From Pycnococcus provasolii (Eukaryota; Chlorophyta; Pseudoscourfieldiophyceae; Pseudoscourfieldiales), in assembly GCA_049487715.1 (NCBI GenBank), contig CP150577.1, positions 124,001-188,000 on the forward strand: a stretch of 64,000 nt of DNA, given 5' to 3'. Below, in pieces: positions 17,659 through 27,255 of the stretch; the first letter of the stretch is position 1, and each line of letters begins with the position of its first letter. A program made the position numbers and the translations under genes. The notes below the pieces were generated by a model, which was not told where the DNA came from, did not search any database, and saw only the letters and a program-made list of their open reading frames with translations.

Positions 17659-17702
17659 CAAATTTAAAGAAACAGAGGTGGTAGTTGCAATAGTCGCGCT
17701 TC

Positions 17703-19017
17703 GGACTGTGTTGCGACGACGCGTTGACGAAGATCAGCCCACTCCGTCCGACGAGGAAAGCCAAGCCCTACTGCAGGGTCCGTGAAGTCAATGACGTCAG
17801 TGCACTTTCCCCCACAACTCGGCTCCACTCGAGATCTGCGTAGTTCGTCGATTAGAAGACTCCAGTTCGATCGAGTTGTCAGCACGTAGTAGCGCGCATG
17901 CAACGACAAGTATAGCGATACCAGGCTATGTGCTCCAAGGCGTCGTTCGGGAAGTTTATTTGCTGTACTCGCCATATGTTCTTTTGCCAATGGCGCTAAC
18001 GACTTGCCATAACTGAAAAGGCGCCATCCTTTTCTGCTTGCCAAGGTTGTAAATGCATCGAGAGCACTCTCATCTTCAGTCACGAGAAAAACACTCATAC
18101 GTTGCTGCAGTGACGCATGCCGCTTCTGCAGCGTCTCCACAGCCTGCGCGTATTCCTCGACGTCTAACAACTTCATCTCTACGTGCTTATCGCCCCAGCG
18201 GATGTGAACAGTCACAAGCTCGTCAGGGGAAGGTGCATCCTCAAAGCCATATACCTCAGACCAAGAGTCGCAGACAAGCTTTCTAAGCCAATTCGCCGGA
18301 TGATGGAAGAGAAATTCGACAGCCACAGCTCGGTACAGCTCCAGCTCTTCAAACTTCGTATGCTCGTCGTCTCGGAAAGGAGGTGGCAGCCGTCCGTGCC
18401 AATGCCCCTCGTTAAGATGAAGGGAGTCACCGAATACCACGATACGTTCATCCGAGGCGAGCGCCGCCTCCAAGGCACTTGCACTGCTGTAAGTGTCAGC
18501 GCGACAAGAAAGACCTTGCAGTTCACTTTGATCAGGCTTACAGCCAGTCAGGTCGTTGAAATAGCACTTGAAGCCATCCGAACGACCGTCGACGCACTCG
18601 ACGCCGTCTCGCCAAGCCCACTGCATCACATCTGCATCCTCAAGAAACACGAGCACACGATCGTGACTAGCCGCAGCTGCTAGTGCCATCGTCCAGAAGT
18701 GAACGTCGGCTCCCAGTCCAGCATATGGGGTGGCGCACGTAACGAAGAATTGCGCGTTCGAGCAGTCCGAAGGGTGCTGAGAGGCGTACATAGCGAACGC
18801 AAGCTCGGAGAGTTTTGCTGGCTCAACTGGTGCCACAAACTCAGAGCACGTCGTATGTGTTGTTGCTGGCTGAGCAAGTGATGATGAGTCCACTTGCTTT
18901 ACAGGCGTCAGTTTCTTTGCCGGTATGTACGTAACGAGTAGTGCACAAAAAGCCGCGAGGAGAAAACCTGCGACGACCAAACGTTTGACGAGAGGTTGAG
19001 ATAACATCACGCGTTTG
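17703..19017 (-). pseudogene. Glycosyltransferase copy B, 3'-truncated
   Basis: From the ATG at 19,017 (MLSQPLVKR) through the signal anchor and the GT23-like half, it is nearly identical to copy A. The match stops at about 17,703, and the frame runs on for only a few unrelated residues to 17,664. The entire C-terminal GT-B-like half is missing. A difference from copy A such as DVIDF for DVIDL shows it is a separate copy, not an assembly echo. The first half alone retains the HIRWGDK and Ser-Asn-loop motifs, so a one-domain enzyme is conceivable. The abrupt break beside a 23-G run argues for a truncation. Its 5' flank matches copy C, not copy A. Confidence 0.8.
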
Positions 19018-19195
19018 TGCTGCCTGTCTAAGAGAGGTGATAGAACGGCTAACCTTAGTAGGTAGGGTAAGCGTGTCAGACAGCTCAGTTCAGAGCTCGA
19101 AAGCCTATTGAGATTAGAAGAAAAGTGTAAGTTACTACTATTATAGCCGTTGACAACGGCGTGCACAAAGAGGTTGAGCAAGAAAGTACAATGAA
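19018..19195 (-). promoter_or_regulatory. 5' flank shared by glycosyltransferase copies B and C
   Basis: About 180 bp upstream of the copy B start is the reverse complement of 29,867-30,053, upstream of copy C, practically base for base. Copy A keeps only the first 60 or so bases of this. It should contain the native promoter/5' UTR. The sequence ataatagtagtaacttacac within it is the most AT-rich part. No defined box. Confidence 0.4.
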
Positions 19196-19557
19196 AGGGG
19201 GCACTTCAGGTGAGATTGTGGTTGTGGGGAAGGAATAGAGCGGAGCAGGGTTTGGAGTGGCGAGCGCGCGAGACGCGCATAAACCGCCGTTTTCGCAGCA
19301 GCCGGGAACAGGGTTCTAATGCTGCGTGGTTGGCCTTTCTAGGGTTGCCAGCGGCACGACGAATGGACGACACCTACGGGAGGGGACACCGGAACAACAC
19401 TCTAAGGGAACACGACAGGGGAACACAGAGCACGCACAGCAGGGGGGGATACCCCTTGAGGCACGGCCGCCTCTTGGCGCGGTGACTCACTGCGGTACGG
19501 CTCGAGGGAAGAGGGAGAGGGAATATTGGGTTCATATTTCTTTTAATACACTTTATT

Positions 19558-19836
19558 ATGGCGTCCAAGAGTGCCACTACGTTGGCCTCTAGCCCACCTA
19601 AGCCCTCGACCGTAGCTCCCACCTCCGTGTGGTCGTTGCTCGGCGAACAAGGCTTCGAGACTTCCGCCTTCTCTAGCTTCTTCGAGCCCTCCGTGGCCGA
19701 AGGAAAGGAAAGTATAGAGCTCCCAAAGGGCTGCGGAGCTCACCTGCTTTATGGCGTCGCGCCGCACGAGCTCAGCACGGCTGTGCAAGCTTACAGCGAG
19801 CTGTTGTCGCTTAAGCTAGCTTACCACCAGCCTTGA
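19558..19836 (+). pseudogene. Gag-like ORF, copy 2, interrupted
   Basis: Same 92 residues as the ORF at 3390 (MASKSATTLASSPPKP ... KLAYHQP), then a stop made by the inserted 395-bp sequence. The remaining codons (EEEEPSRRANTELGRLL) are found beyond the insertion at 20,229-20,303. Confidence 0.6.
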
Positions 19837-20228
19837 GAAATGGACTGGTCGTCGGATGTGTGAGTTTATTATGTCTCTACAGGTTGAAATGACAGTTGAG
19901 ACCCTTCGGGGAGGTGAAGAGACACCGAAGGGACACAAGACATGATGTCGACATGTCGAGGTGTCCGTTGAAGGTGGTTGAGGAGGTTGCAACCGAATCC
20001 TGTCTGAGATTCTCTGGACCTAAGAGTACCGTTGTAGGATTCAGACCGGATTGTCTCGCGAGGCTCGCGAGACACCCTTTTTGGCGACAACCCCCGGAAA
20101 ACCCACTTTGTAGCCTTCACTCTTTTCTTGTCACTTTTTCCCCCCGCCGTCAGCGCCATAAGTGCCCTCGTGCACTTCGTGACAACGGGGATACGTGACG
20201 AGCATAACGTGAGGTACGTGTTCTAAAG
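19834..20228. mobile_element. Small insertion with 5-bp target duplication, unclassified
   Basis: 395 bp starting tgagaaatggactggtcgtc and ending cgtgttctaaag, flanked by agcct repeats. The size and 5-bp duplication would suit a solo LTR, but the end does not finish in CA. It contains no coding region. An element class cannot be given. Confidence 0.45.
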
Positions 20229-20339
20229 AGCCTGAGGAAGAAGAGCCTTCACGTCGCGCCAACACAGAGCTGGGGCGCCTCCTCCGTTACCACGGAGACG
20301 TGAAAGGCCTGGTTGATTAAGTTTTGTTCGTTTTTGTAA

Positions 20340-20425
20340 TCTGTGTTATTGTGAGGTGGCCTGTTACCTCAACCAGTCGGTTCATTGGAGGCCGTTTAAC
20401 CGTGCAGAATCATTTGCACGATCGC
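20340..20425 (-). repeat. Copia-element 3' end, short copy
   Basis: tgtgttattgtgaggtggcc ... caaccagtcggttcattgga ... ccgtgcagaatcatttgcac matches 25,525-25,605 at the 3' end of a copia polyprotein remnant (minus strand). Confidence 0.6.
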
Positions 20426-20581
20426 TAGTTCACCGTTGAGTATCTTATCCGCATTCAACTTGACATGCTGTGTTGACGAAATAATCTTCCCTGGTCCTTG
20501 GTAGATCAGAGCTCCGGGTTCTGCCGTGATGCGTTCGTCATCAATCCCGACGTATAACAAAACAAATCTCCAGTGGGGGTT

Positions 20582-20960
20582 TCACCAAAACAAACCCCCA
20601 ATCGATTCGCCCATCTCAGCAGCGTTCTGGCGCGACATGGCGCTGATCACCGGGCTAAGCACAGGGGCACTCGGCAGACGGTGCTCGTGGCTGCTCATCA
20701 GCAGGAAAGCTGGACACTGGAGGGAGTTTCTTAAGGAGGACGCACCAAGCACAGCGGCTTGGATACCACTGCCTGTCAGCTCGCCAGACTGATTGATAGC
20801 TTCTATAAGAGCCATGACTTCGGACTCAACTGTTGATAAAGCCACGGTTTTTTGTAGGTAAGATGCCCACGAGAGTGGTCCACCGTTTAGGAAGAAAATA
20901 TATCCCGATGTTGATCGGCGGTTCTTGATCATGGAGCGGGAATCTTCAGCTTCTCTTTCT
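20582..20960 (-). pseudogene. Ty1/copia RNase H fragment
   Basis: Minus strand: MIKNRRSTSGYIFFLNGG, PLSWASYLQKTVALSTVESE, VMALIEAINQSGEL. This is the classical 'R.STSGY.F.L.GG.ISW.S..Q.TVALST.E.E.MAL' block of copia RNase H. The fragment continues with ASSLRNSLQCPAFLLMSSHE, replacing the usual 'LLCDNQSAI'. No reverse transcriptase precedes it and the end has no LTR. A decayed fragment. Confidence 0.8.
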
Positions 20961-21130
20961 ATCCAGACAACGAGTCCACACAACTTTTCGAAGTTTGTTG
21001 CAACAATACCAACAAAGAGGATGCGATGGAAGTCGGTCAGGGCGAGCTCATCATCATGAAAGGCGACAATTTTCAAAAGCGCTTCAAACATCGTAGTCAA
21101 AGTCATGGATGAGCAACTGCAATCTACCAA

Positions 21131-21561
21131 AAAGGTCCACGCGTCGAAAATAAAGAAAAGGGTTTAAAAATGCATGAAAAAGATAAACGGAATACTGCGC
21201 AGCTGGAGAAAGAAAGTGTTAAAGAAGGGGTGTGTAACGCGCATCAATTTTCATAAAACGCGATGAATTCTGGTAAACCTCCGCAAGATGATACTCGCAT
21301 GGGCAATGGGAAAATGCATCTCGAATGATGGTAATAAACAAAACGATTCTTTGCTTACTCTTTTCTTTGCTTTCGTCAACGCTGCACTGCACACACACGC
21401 AGATCCAATAGCCCTTTCCACGTCCTTGTCATCACATCTGACACATCTAGAGCGCGAATTATGAGAACAGGAACGTTAGGAAAGTTCCCTTCAGAAACTG
21501 TAGGACATTGAACCAAGAACACCACGAAATCATATTAACCTTGTAAACACATATGACACGT
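21131..21561. other. Unassigned spacer
   Basis: No frame, repeat or RNA gene that I can support. It contains the 3' untranslated side of the leftward NRS/ER-type gene and the far end of the copia fragment. Confidence 0.4.
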
Positions 21562-22542
21562 TTAAAGCGTCCACCCTTCGCGGAGTTTATCTTCAGAGTA
21601 GCTGCCTTCTCTAAAGCGTCCGTTGGCAAAGGCTGTTTTGCTTAGTTCTGTCTGATTAGGCTTGCATACATATTTGATGATGCTTTCACGAATCGGAAGC
21701 ATTTCCGGAAATTCTTTCCACAACTTCGTCGGACACAACTCATTATTGCTTCTCGGTGCGACAATGACTTTCGCTTGTTCCTCGACGCTGAAGTTGCTCC
21801 AAGTTTTTTCCGGGTCTATGTACATTTTGTACAACTCCATGACCTGGTTGTGAGAGATGGCGCCAGGGTTGCAAAAGTTATATATGCCTGTGCGTTTTCG
21901 CAGGGACAGTTCCACCGCGAAGGGAAGAAGCTCATCAAGCATAGTCATGCTGTTTGGGATATTCACTATTTTGTTGTAGTTCGCGATCTTGTGTATGAAA
22001 TTTCGCGGGTTCGACAGATCACTATCGATTGGCATACGGAGACGTAGAGAACACACGCATTTATATGAACGCAGCATGTCCTCACAGTACGCCTTGGTGC
22101 GACTGTAAAAACTTCCATGAAAGTTTGCCTTTTCAACTTCCGTGAAGGTTTTCTCGAGGTCACGAGCAACAAGCGTCTTCGGATCACGCTCGATGTTTAA
22201 AGGATGAGCTTCGTCATAGTGAAATATGCATCCGGTCGTAAAGTTAAGCACGTGAATATTGAGCAACTCACAGCAGTCAACAAGAGTCAGAGTGCCAATG
22301 ACGTTGGACCGAATCGTCGCCACCTGATTCGCTTCGCACCAATCAACGTTAGGACGGCCAGTGACTCCAGCTGCACATATCACATGTGTAGCACCGCTTG
22401 ACTTAAGACAAGCCAGAACCTTTTCACGATCTTCCATGCGGCAGTCGGCATATTCCCACTCTAATCCTCGTTTCTCAAGAATCACTCCCATCGACTGCCC
22501 TATCCAACCAGTCCTTCCAAATATCAAGAACTTTAGAGACAT
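21562..22542 (-). CDS. NRS/ER-type UDP-4-keto-6-deoxyglucose 3,5-epimerase/4-reductase (UDP-rhamnose synthesis)
   Basis: 326 aa, a full-length short-chain dehydrogenase-fold protein. KFLIFGRTGWIGQSMG (Rossmann GxxGxxG), CAAGVTGRPNVDWCEANQ, NFTTGCIFHYD, YSRTKAYCEDML (catalytic YxxxK), RLRMPIDSDLSNPRNFIHKI, IPNSMTMLDELLPFAVEL and VIVAPRSNNELCPTKLW follow the order of plant UER1 / the C-terminal half of RHM. These proteins convert UDP-4-keto-6-deoxy-glucose to UDP-L-rhamnose with NADPH. Motif conservation is strong. The C-terminal 40 residues (after KYVCKPN) extend beyond plant homologues. Cytosolic. The required 4,6-dehydratase is not in this window. Its substrate is the type of molecule the His-variant DegT protein could also use. 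Confidence 0.9.
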   Translation of the reverse strand: MSLKFLIFGRTGWIGQSMGVILEKRGLEWEYADCRMEDREKVLACLKSSGATHVICAAGVTGRPNVDWCEANQVATIRSNVIGTLTLVDCCELLNIHVLNFTTGCIFHYDEAHPLNIERDPKTLVARDLEKTFTEVEKANFHGSFYSRTKAYCEDMLRSYKCVCSLRLRMPIDSDLSNPRNFIHKIANYNKIVNIPNSMTMLDELLPFAVELSLRKRTGIYNFCNPGAISHNQVMELYKMYIDPEKTWSNFSVEEQAKVIVAPRSNNELCPTKLWKEFPEMLPIRESIIKYVCKPNQTELSKTAFANGRFREGSYSEDKLREGWTL

Positions 22543-22589
22543 ACTTTTGAATAAATGTAGCTAGGTTTTGCTTGAGGTGGGAAGGATGA

Positions 22590-22658
22590 AGAGAAAAGAG
22601 GATCTAATATAAAAAGTAGAGATTGCAATGGGGATTTGTTGTTAAGTTTGGTTTCGGA
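22590..22658 (-). repeat. Copia 3'-end repeat scrap
   Basis: aaaaagtagagattgcaatg ... ttgttaagtttggtttcgga is shared with 29,050-29,100 and 41,740-41,795, where it follows a copia RNase H 3' end. Here it abuts a tyrosine-recombinase element end at 22,659. Confidence 0.6.
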
Positions 22659-23425
22659 TAAACCCGAGGACCCAAACAATTCTGCCAAAAGGTCAAATGA
22701 CGTGGTTACAACCCAAAATTAAATCCTGAATGGCCCCCAGCAACCCATAGTCAGGGCGGGCGGGTGGGAAAGGTTGCGCGAACAGCGCAACCAGCAGCAG
22801 GAATGGTGGTCCGAGGGAGACCACCTTAAACCCTAGCAGCCGAGCCACCCCGCGGCTCGGCACCTCAGAGGGGGCCCTCTACCGTTTACCCCGACTAAAC
22901 CTTTCGGTAGAATCGTACATAAACCCGAGGACCCAAACAATTCTGCCATCTTAGACTCCACCTGCAGCACCGTGCGGCGCACCGCGCGGCGCTGCTGGCC
23001 CAGCCGCCGCAGCGGGATGAGACAGAGCAGGAAGAAGATATCCAAAGAAGACAGCAGCAGCAGCATCGGCTTGAACAGTAGGGTCGATGTAGTGCTGTAT
23101 GAGAGCGGTGGAGCCTGGAGCCCATCCGCCAATGTATTCGATGCGAGACATGTTAACGCCGAGAGCATTGCAAGCTGACGCCATGCCCGAGCGTAGACTG
23201 CCTGGCAAATACTTAACACCAGCTGGCGGCAGGATGCCAACGACGTTCAGCATGTCGTCCAGCCATGCGGTCATCGCGGAGGATGATCGCCCAGACCAGT
23301 GTCTTCATAGACACAGTTAATTGCTGTCAGATAGGGCTGCAAGCTGCGAGCAGACACCGTACCGTTGCGCCCCAACCAAGCGATGTAGTCGATGATGTCA
23401 CCCTCAGTTGCCGCGTATCTACCTA
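22659..23425 (-). mobile_element. DIRS/PAT-like tyrosine-recombinase element, internally deleted
   Basis: From the right: B2 (22,659-22,686, taaacccgaggacccaaaca...), A2 (22,769-22,919), B1 (22,920-22,947), then coding sequence on the minus strand. The C-terminal catalytic part of a tyrosine recombinase reads LPGSLRSGMASACNALGV, IEYIGGWAPGSTALIQHYID (22,951-23,274). Beyond a junction near 23,283, the minus strand reads DYIAWLGRNGTVSARSLQPY, the core-binding domain of such recombinases (about 23,300-23,420). The reverse transcriptase part is missing, as is A1. Confidence 0.75.
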
Positions 23426-24330
23426 CAACACTCTACTGTTCATCCTGTCTTTAATTTTGACAAAATTGAGCCGTTTCGTACCTCTGATACGAATAAATTT
23501 CCTCTTGACAAACTTCGTTTGACGCCGGTTGAATATGGTAATGATTCCTATGAGTTTGACATCGTCTATTTTCGCGATTGGTCACTTAAAACTACCAAAA
23601 ATGGGAATTTCTGTGCAGTATCGCAGTCTAAGAATACGAAACCACCGAAGTCAGAAGATGCACATGAATCTAACATGGTACTTAACATGAACCTAGACAC
23701 AACCAACGCGGTAAAACCTTATCTCTTTTTTTGTTGTTGTTGACCGCGAATATCGGTTCAATCTGTTTATTTTTCTGTGCCACGCCAGACTCAGTCCTGC
23801 GCATGAGATAACGAATTTTACCACGTCAGCTCTACTACAAACAAAATCCATCAGGCAGAGATTCTCTGAGCCCTCACCACACCTACATACCTCCCCCCCC
23901 CCCCCTTCCCTTCCCTCTGCTCTTCATACGTTCAGTCATTCATTTCTCCTCCCTCCATCATAGTGGCACACACTTCTGTGTCGCTCACCATGAGGCACAT
24001 GGTGCAGGGAGGTGTAAGTGCACGAACCACGCACTAGCACTAGTATTGCTAAAGTTTTGGTAAGTTATTTTTTTTGAAGGACTCTAACCTATACTAGCAA
24101 CTGACAAACTTCTTCACACACGCGCGGAAGGGGAATCGCACGTGGGGACGCAGCATGCACTAAATAAAAACAGAACATCATCATGGACCGGAGCAGAGTG
24201 CTACACGACATATGATACAGACCTTTCTCTTCTATTGACCGACATCGTCTACATTCCTTATGACCTGAATGTTGCAATACTGTTGTGAGAACTAACTAAT
24301 CCTACGGGGACGGTGTCGCGTTAAAGGACG
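23426..24330. repeat. Dispersed non-coding repeat cluster
   Basis: Positions 23,697-23,955 match 54,717-54,955 (acacaaccaacgcggtaaaa; gaccgcgaatatcggttcaa). Positions 23,935-24,065 match 39,045-39,195 (cacacttctgtgtcgctcac). Positions about 24,089-24,330 are the inverted copy of 62,815-63,060 (catatgatacagacctttct; ctacggggacggtgtcgcgt). No gene is supported. The adjoining pieces suggest one long repeat, copied in part to at least four places in this window. Confidence 0.65.
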
Positions 24331-24469
24331 ATGGTCTGTTATGAGTATGTAACACACTACACTACTAGCAACGGACCCCAGTGTTTCTACCCAAGACATT
24401 GCGTTACGACGGGAACATCATTCGTGACAACACTTCGTCTTTAATGGCACTAGGTTTAGTGCTGCCCTC

Positions 24470-25100
24470 GTGCCGACTTACCGAGAGCACCGAGAATGCT
24501 ATCGAACATACGGCTGTACTGCCGTGCTATGCGATCCTCGCCATATTCCTTAGCTATCGCCAATCCCTGAGTTTGTATTATTCGACGGCGAGCCACGTCG
24601 CCTAATAACTCTTTTACAAGCGCAAAGATCTATTTCGTGTTTGAGACTGTTGCATTATACTCCAGTCCTGTTAGTCTTATCGCCTCCATACACGCAAGCA
24701 TGTTCGTGTGAAGAATTGTAGGAAGTCGTAAGGCAGGAAGATTAATGAAGCGCTCGGAGGGTTTCCATGCGTTACAAGCATGTCTATTTCTGCTCTTTTC
24801 AAATTGAGAAGGTTCACCGCAATTATCCCAGACGAAGGCTAAGTCTGTCTGTGCAAGTTCATTTATGGCTTTTCGCACTGTCTTAAATTTCACGTATCGG
24901 AAGGTGATCGCTGGTTCGGCTTCCACGAAACGAGATAATTTCCTCATAAAACCTGCGGGTGGTAACTTGTGACCGATGTAAGAGATCGTGTACCGACTCC
25001 TCGTTTGCACAGCGATTGGCTCCTTATCTACCCATACCAGTGGTGGCGAGGATAAAGTAGTGAAACTTTTCTCGAAGCCGACTGTCGCACTGCTTTTCCC
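24470..25100 (-). pseudogene. Glycosyltransferase remnant with in-frame stop
   Basis: Minus strand: PPLVWVDKEPIAVQTRSRY, YTISYIGHKLPPAGFMRKL, ELAQTDLAFVWDNCG, INLPALRLPTILHTNMLACM. After a TAG the same frame continues IFALVKELLGDVARRRIIQ, GLAIAKEYGEDRIARQYSRM. The last part resembles the C-terminal helices of GT4-type (GT-B) glycosyltransferases, and 'PTILHTNMLACMEAI' the donor-site stretch. There is a single nonsense codon near 24,650, and the 5' part is missing upstream of a stop near 25,095. Family assignment is moderate; decay is certain. Confidence 0.5.
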
Positions 25101-25126
25101 CTAAACCGTATATTCTCAGTAGTGGA

Positions 25127-25271
25127 GCCCCTGAAGAGAATAAGTAGAAAAGAAAAGAAAAAAGAGTGATCTTACAACTTAGACAACCAGGGGCCGCGCC
25201 CCCTTATCCCTCTGGGATCCCGAGTCCTCAACAACGGTTCCCCACAAGGCATATAAGGTATAATCTCGACA
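25127..25271 (-). repeat. LTR-like repeat
   Basis: Shares gaagagaataagtagaaaag, cttacaacttagacaaccag, ggggccgcgcccccttatcc and ggtataatctcgaca with 25,860-26,006 (same orientation) and 14,349-14,490 (inverted). In minus orientation it begins TGTCGAGATTATACC, fitting a 5'-TG LTR terminus. Two copies in 900 bp bracket the copia end at 25,535-25,830. Confidence 0.65.
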
Positions 25272-25534
25272 CTTCCCCTCGCTGCTATGCCTGGTATGAA
25301 AGCTGGCAAGTAGCGTTGTTTAGTTGTTTAGTTTGTATACTCGTTTCTTCGTTCTTCTTATTTGGTTTGTCAAGGTCTTGTATGGTTAATTAATTTTTAT
25401 TCGTTTTTGTAATGTTTTGAATTTGTATTCGTTTTCGTGATGTTTTGATTTGTATTTGTTTTTGTGATGTTTTGATTTTTGTTTCTTTTGGTATGTGTAT
25501 TGACCTTATCTTCTGAGATGTCTGTGTTATTGTG

Positions 25535-25830
25535 AGGTGGCCTGTTACCTCAACCAGTCGGTTCACTGGAGGCCGTTTAACCGTGCAGAATCATTTGCAC
25601 GAGGTAATTGTGGATGTCTTGCCTCAGAGGCTTCGTCATGATGTCAACGAGCTGATCCTTTGTGCTCACTCGTTCGATTTTGACCGTTTCGTGTTCGATG
25701 TGATACTTGATGAACTCGCGTCGGATCTCGATGTGTTTCGTTCGCCTGTGCGACGTCGGATGATCGACGAGCGCTTCAGCTCTAGTGTACTCAAAGACTT
25801 GACTGTGAAGTTTCGTAGGCTGACTTAAGG
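25535..25830 (-). pseudogene. Ty1/copia polyprotein C-terminal end
   Basis: Minus strand: RTKHIEIRREFIKYHI, TVKIERVSTKDQLVDIMTKP, LRQDIHNYLVQMILHG-stop. This is the end of copia RNase H ('KHI.I..HFI....V....V.T..Q.AD..TKPL'). It stops near 25,590, and the following bases are the copia 3' end also found at 20,340. Upstream it runs into the LTR-like repeat at 25,835. Confidence 0.8.
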
Positions 25831-25834
25831 TAGC

Positions 25835-26006
25835 GTAGCTGTTTCACAACTTAAGGCTCATAACCTGAAGAGAATAAGTAGAAAAGAAAAGAAAAAAGAG
25901 TGATCTTACAACTTAGACAACCAGGGGCCGCGCCCCCTTATCCCTCTGGGATCCCGAGTCCTCAACAACGGTTCCCCACAAGGCATATAAGGTATAATCT
26001 CGACAG
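25835..26006 (-). repeat. LTR-like repeat, second copy
   Basis: Same unit as 25,127-25,271 but a little longer on its left, including tagctgtttcacaacttaag and gctcataacctgaagagaat. It ends at ggtataatctcgaca, where unrelated sequence begins with a duplicated ccaggcttatagaat. Confidence 0.65.
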
Positions 26007-26151
26007 CCCCCCAGGCTTATAGAATTTTTTTTTTCCAGGCTTATAGAATCCCCCTCCCCCCGAAAAGAAGAAGAAAAAGGTACAAGGTCGGCAGGCCGCA
26101 GACGCGACTACGGACGTTGTCGATGAGCACACTGCTGCTCTGAACGAGCTC

Positions 26152-26652
26152 GTGCAAGCAGCGGGCGCCGCGTCAGCTGGTGGTGAAGCGAACGTCGAAG
26201 CTGGCGTTTCCATGAAGAGGAAGAGGTCTCGTTCTTGTTCGAAGGATTCGTACGTGCAGATCGCGACGGTCCCGTACAAGGGAAACTTCGACCCTGCACT
26301 CAGCCTGCTCAAACAGCACTCGATTCATGCACTTACGAAACACCAGTGGTACCCCACAAAAACTGGCGAGGTATGGCTCTATAAGTGCTTGCATAAACCG
26401 CTTGGATGTCCCTTCAAAGGTAGGCTCGAGTACCGCGAGGACGAGAAACAGATTGTGGTGTCGAGCTGTGGGTTGCACTGTCTTGCCGCGCACGCACAGC
26501 GGACGTCGACGAGAGGCATGACACAAACACAAAAGGACTTCACCATGAGCCAGTTGGAAAGCAATGTCGAGCCAGAGATTATCAGGTATACCATGCACAA
26601 ACTGGCACGTACACCAAGGCGCGATCGAAGCAAGAAATTAAGCATTTCTTAG
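26152..26652 (+). pseudogene. Mutator-type transposase N-terminal fragment with WRKY/FLYWCH-like zinc finger
   Basis: Starts MQAAGAASAGGEANVEAG, then a basic KRKRSRSCSKD. HALTKHQWYPTKTGEVWLYK, CLHKPLGCPFKGRLEY and SSCGLHCLAAHAQ follow: W...(G)...YxC....C.......H.C, the spacing of WRKY-GCM1/FLYWCH-type fingers found at the N terminus of MULE transposases. The frame then ends at 26,652 before any DDE core. The open frame extends back to about 26,060. It could also be a host DNA-binding protein; the surrounding debris favours a transposon fragment. Confidence 0.4.
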
Positions 26653-27255
26653 GGCGAGAAGATCAAAGATGCATGGTGGAAGCGAGTGCCCCTTTAGTGC
26701 CGAGTACAAGTGGCGATACCTCGATATGCTGCATGCCATCGATGGACGCACTTCGTGAGCACCACGCTTCGCTGTTATTGTCTTGCCTCGGCGCCAACCC
26801 GTCAACGCGTCCATTTGCTGAGAACGTGGTAAGGGTGTTAAGGGCGATGACCTCTGCAAATGAAAAGGATGAGGCACACAACAACACGTAGTACTTTGGT
26901 TGATATGAAATTGTAAATTCGGAAATCACGCAAATGATTAAAGTTAACCACAATTGAGTGTACTGGCAGAAGCGGATTCCGCTTAGATGCAAGCGGTTTC
27001 CGCTTGTACAAGCAGATTCGGCTTCGCTTGCATGGGCCCCAAGAAGGCGATGTAAGCGGATTCGCTTTCAGCTTAATTTAAGGCCTTCCCCACCGGGTTT
27101 GCCATTGTTTCCAAGGAGATGAAGTCCTTCTCCTTATGCCAGTACCACTTTTTCTTGGGATGAATCCGCTTGTGCCAGTACACTCTAATCTTTGGAGGGC
27201 TAACGTCACACGACTTTTGAACTCACACGTACATGGGGGCGGGTGGGATGATAGA
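26653..27255. other. Spacer with a family of agcggattccgct-type motifs
   Basis: No gene supported. At 26,969-27,080 the near-palindromic motif aagcggattccgctt and variants (aagcggtttccgcttg, agcagattcggcttcgcttg, aagcggattcgcttt) occur four times. They may be short regulatory or transposon-end motifs. Confidence 0.35.

Larger units (their letters stand above)
19230..20315 (+). repeat. Retroelement-type repeat, copy 2, with a 395-bp insertion
   Basis: Matches 3062-3735. The leader and ORF are the same until aagctagcttaccaccagcct at 19,833. Foreign sequence then occupies 19,834-20,228, after which the match resumes at agcctgaggaagaagagcct. The five bases agcct are present on both sides (19,829-19,833 and 20,229-20,233), as a target-site duplication would be. 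In copy 1 the two halves are directly joined. Confidence 0.75.

Noticed and set aside
22833-23240. 135-aa protein starting MASCRQLVLSICQAVYARAW, seen twice (also at 59,178)
   Set aside because: It is another frame of the tyrosine-recombinase coding and end sequence; the frame with GGW and Tyr is the real one.
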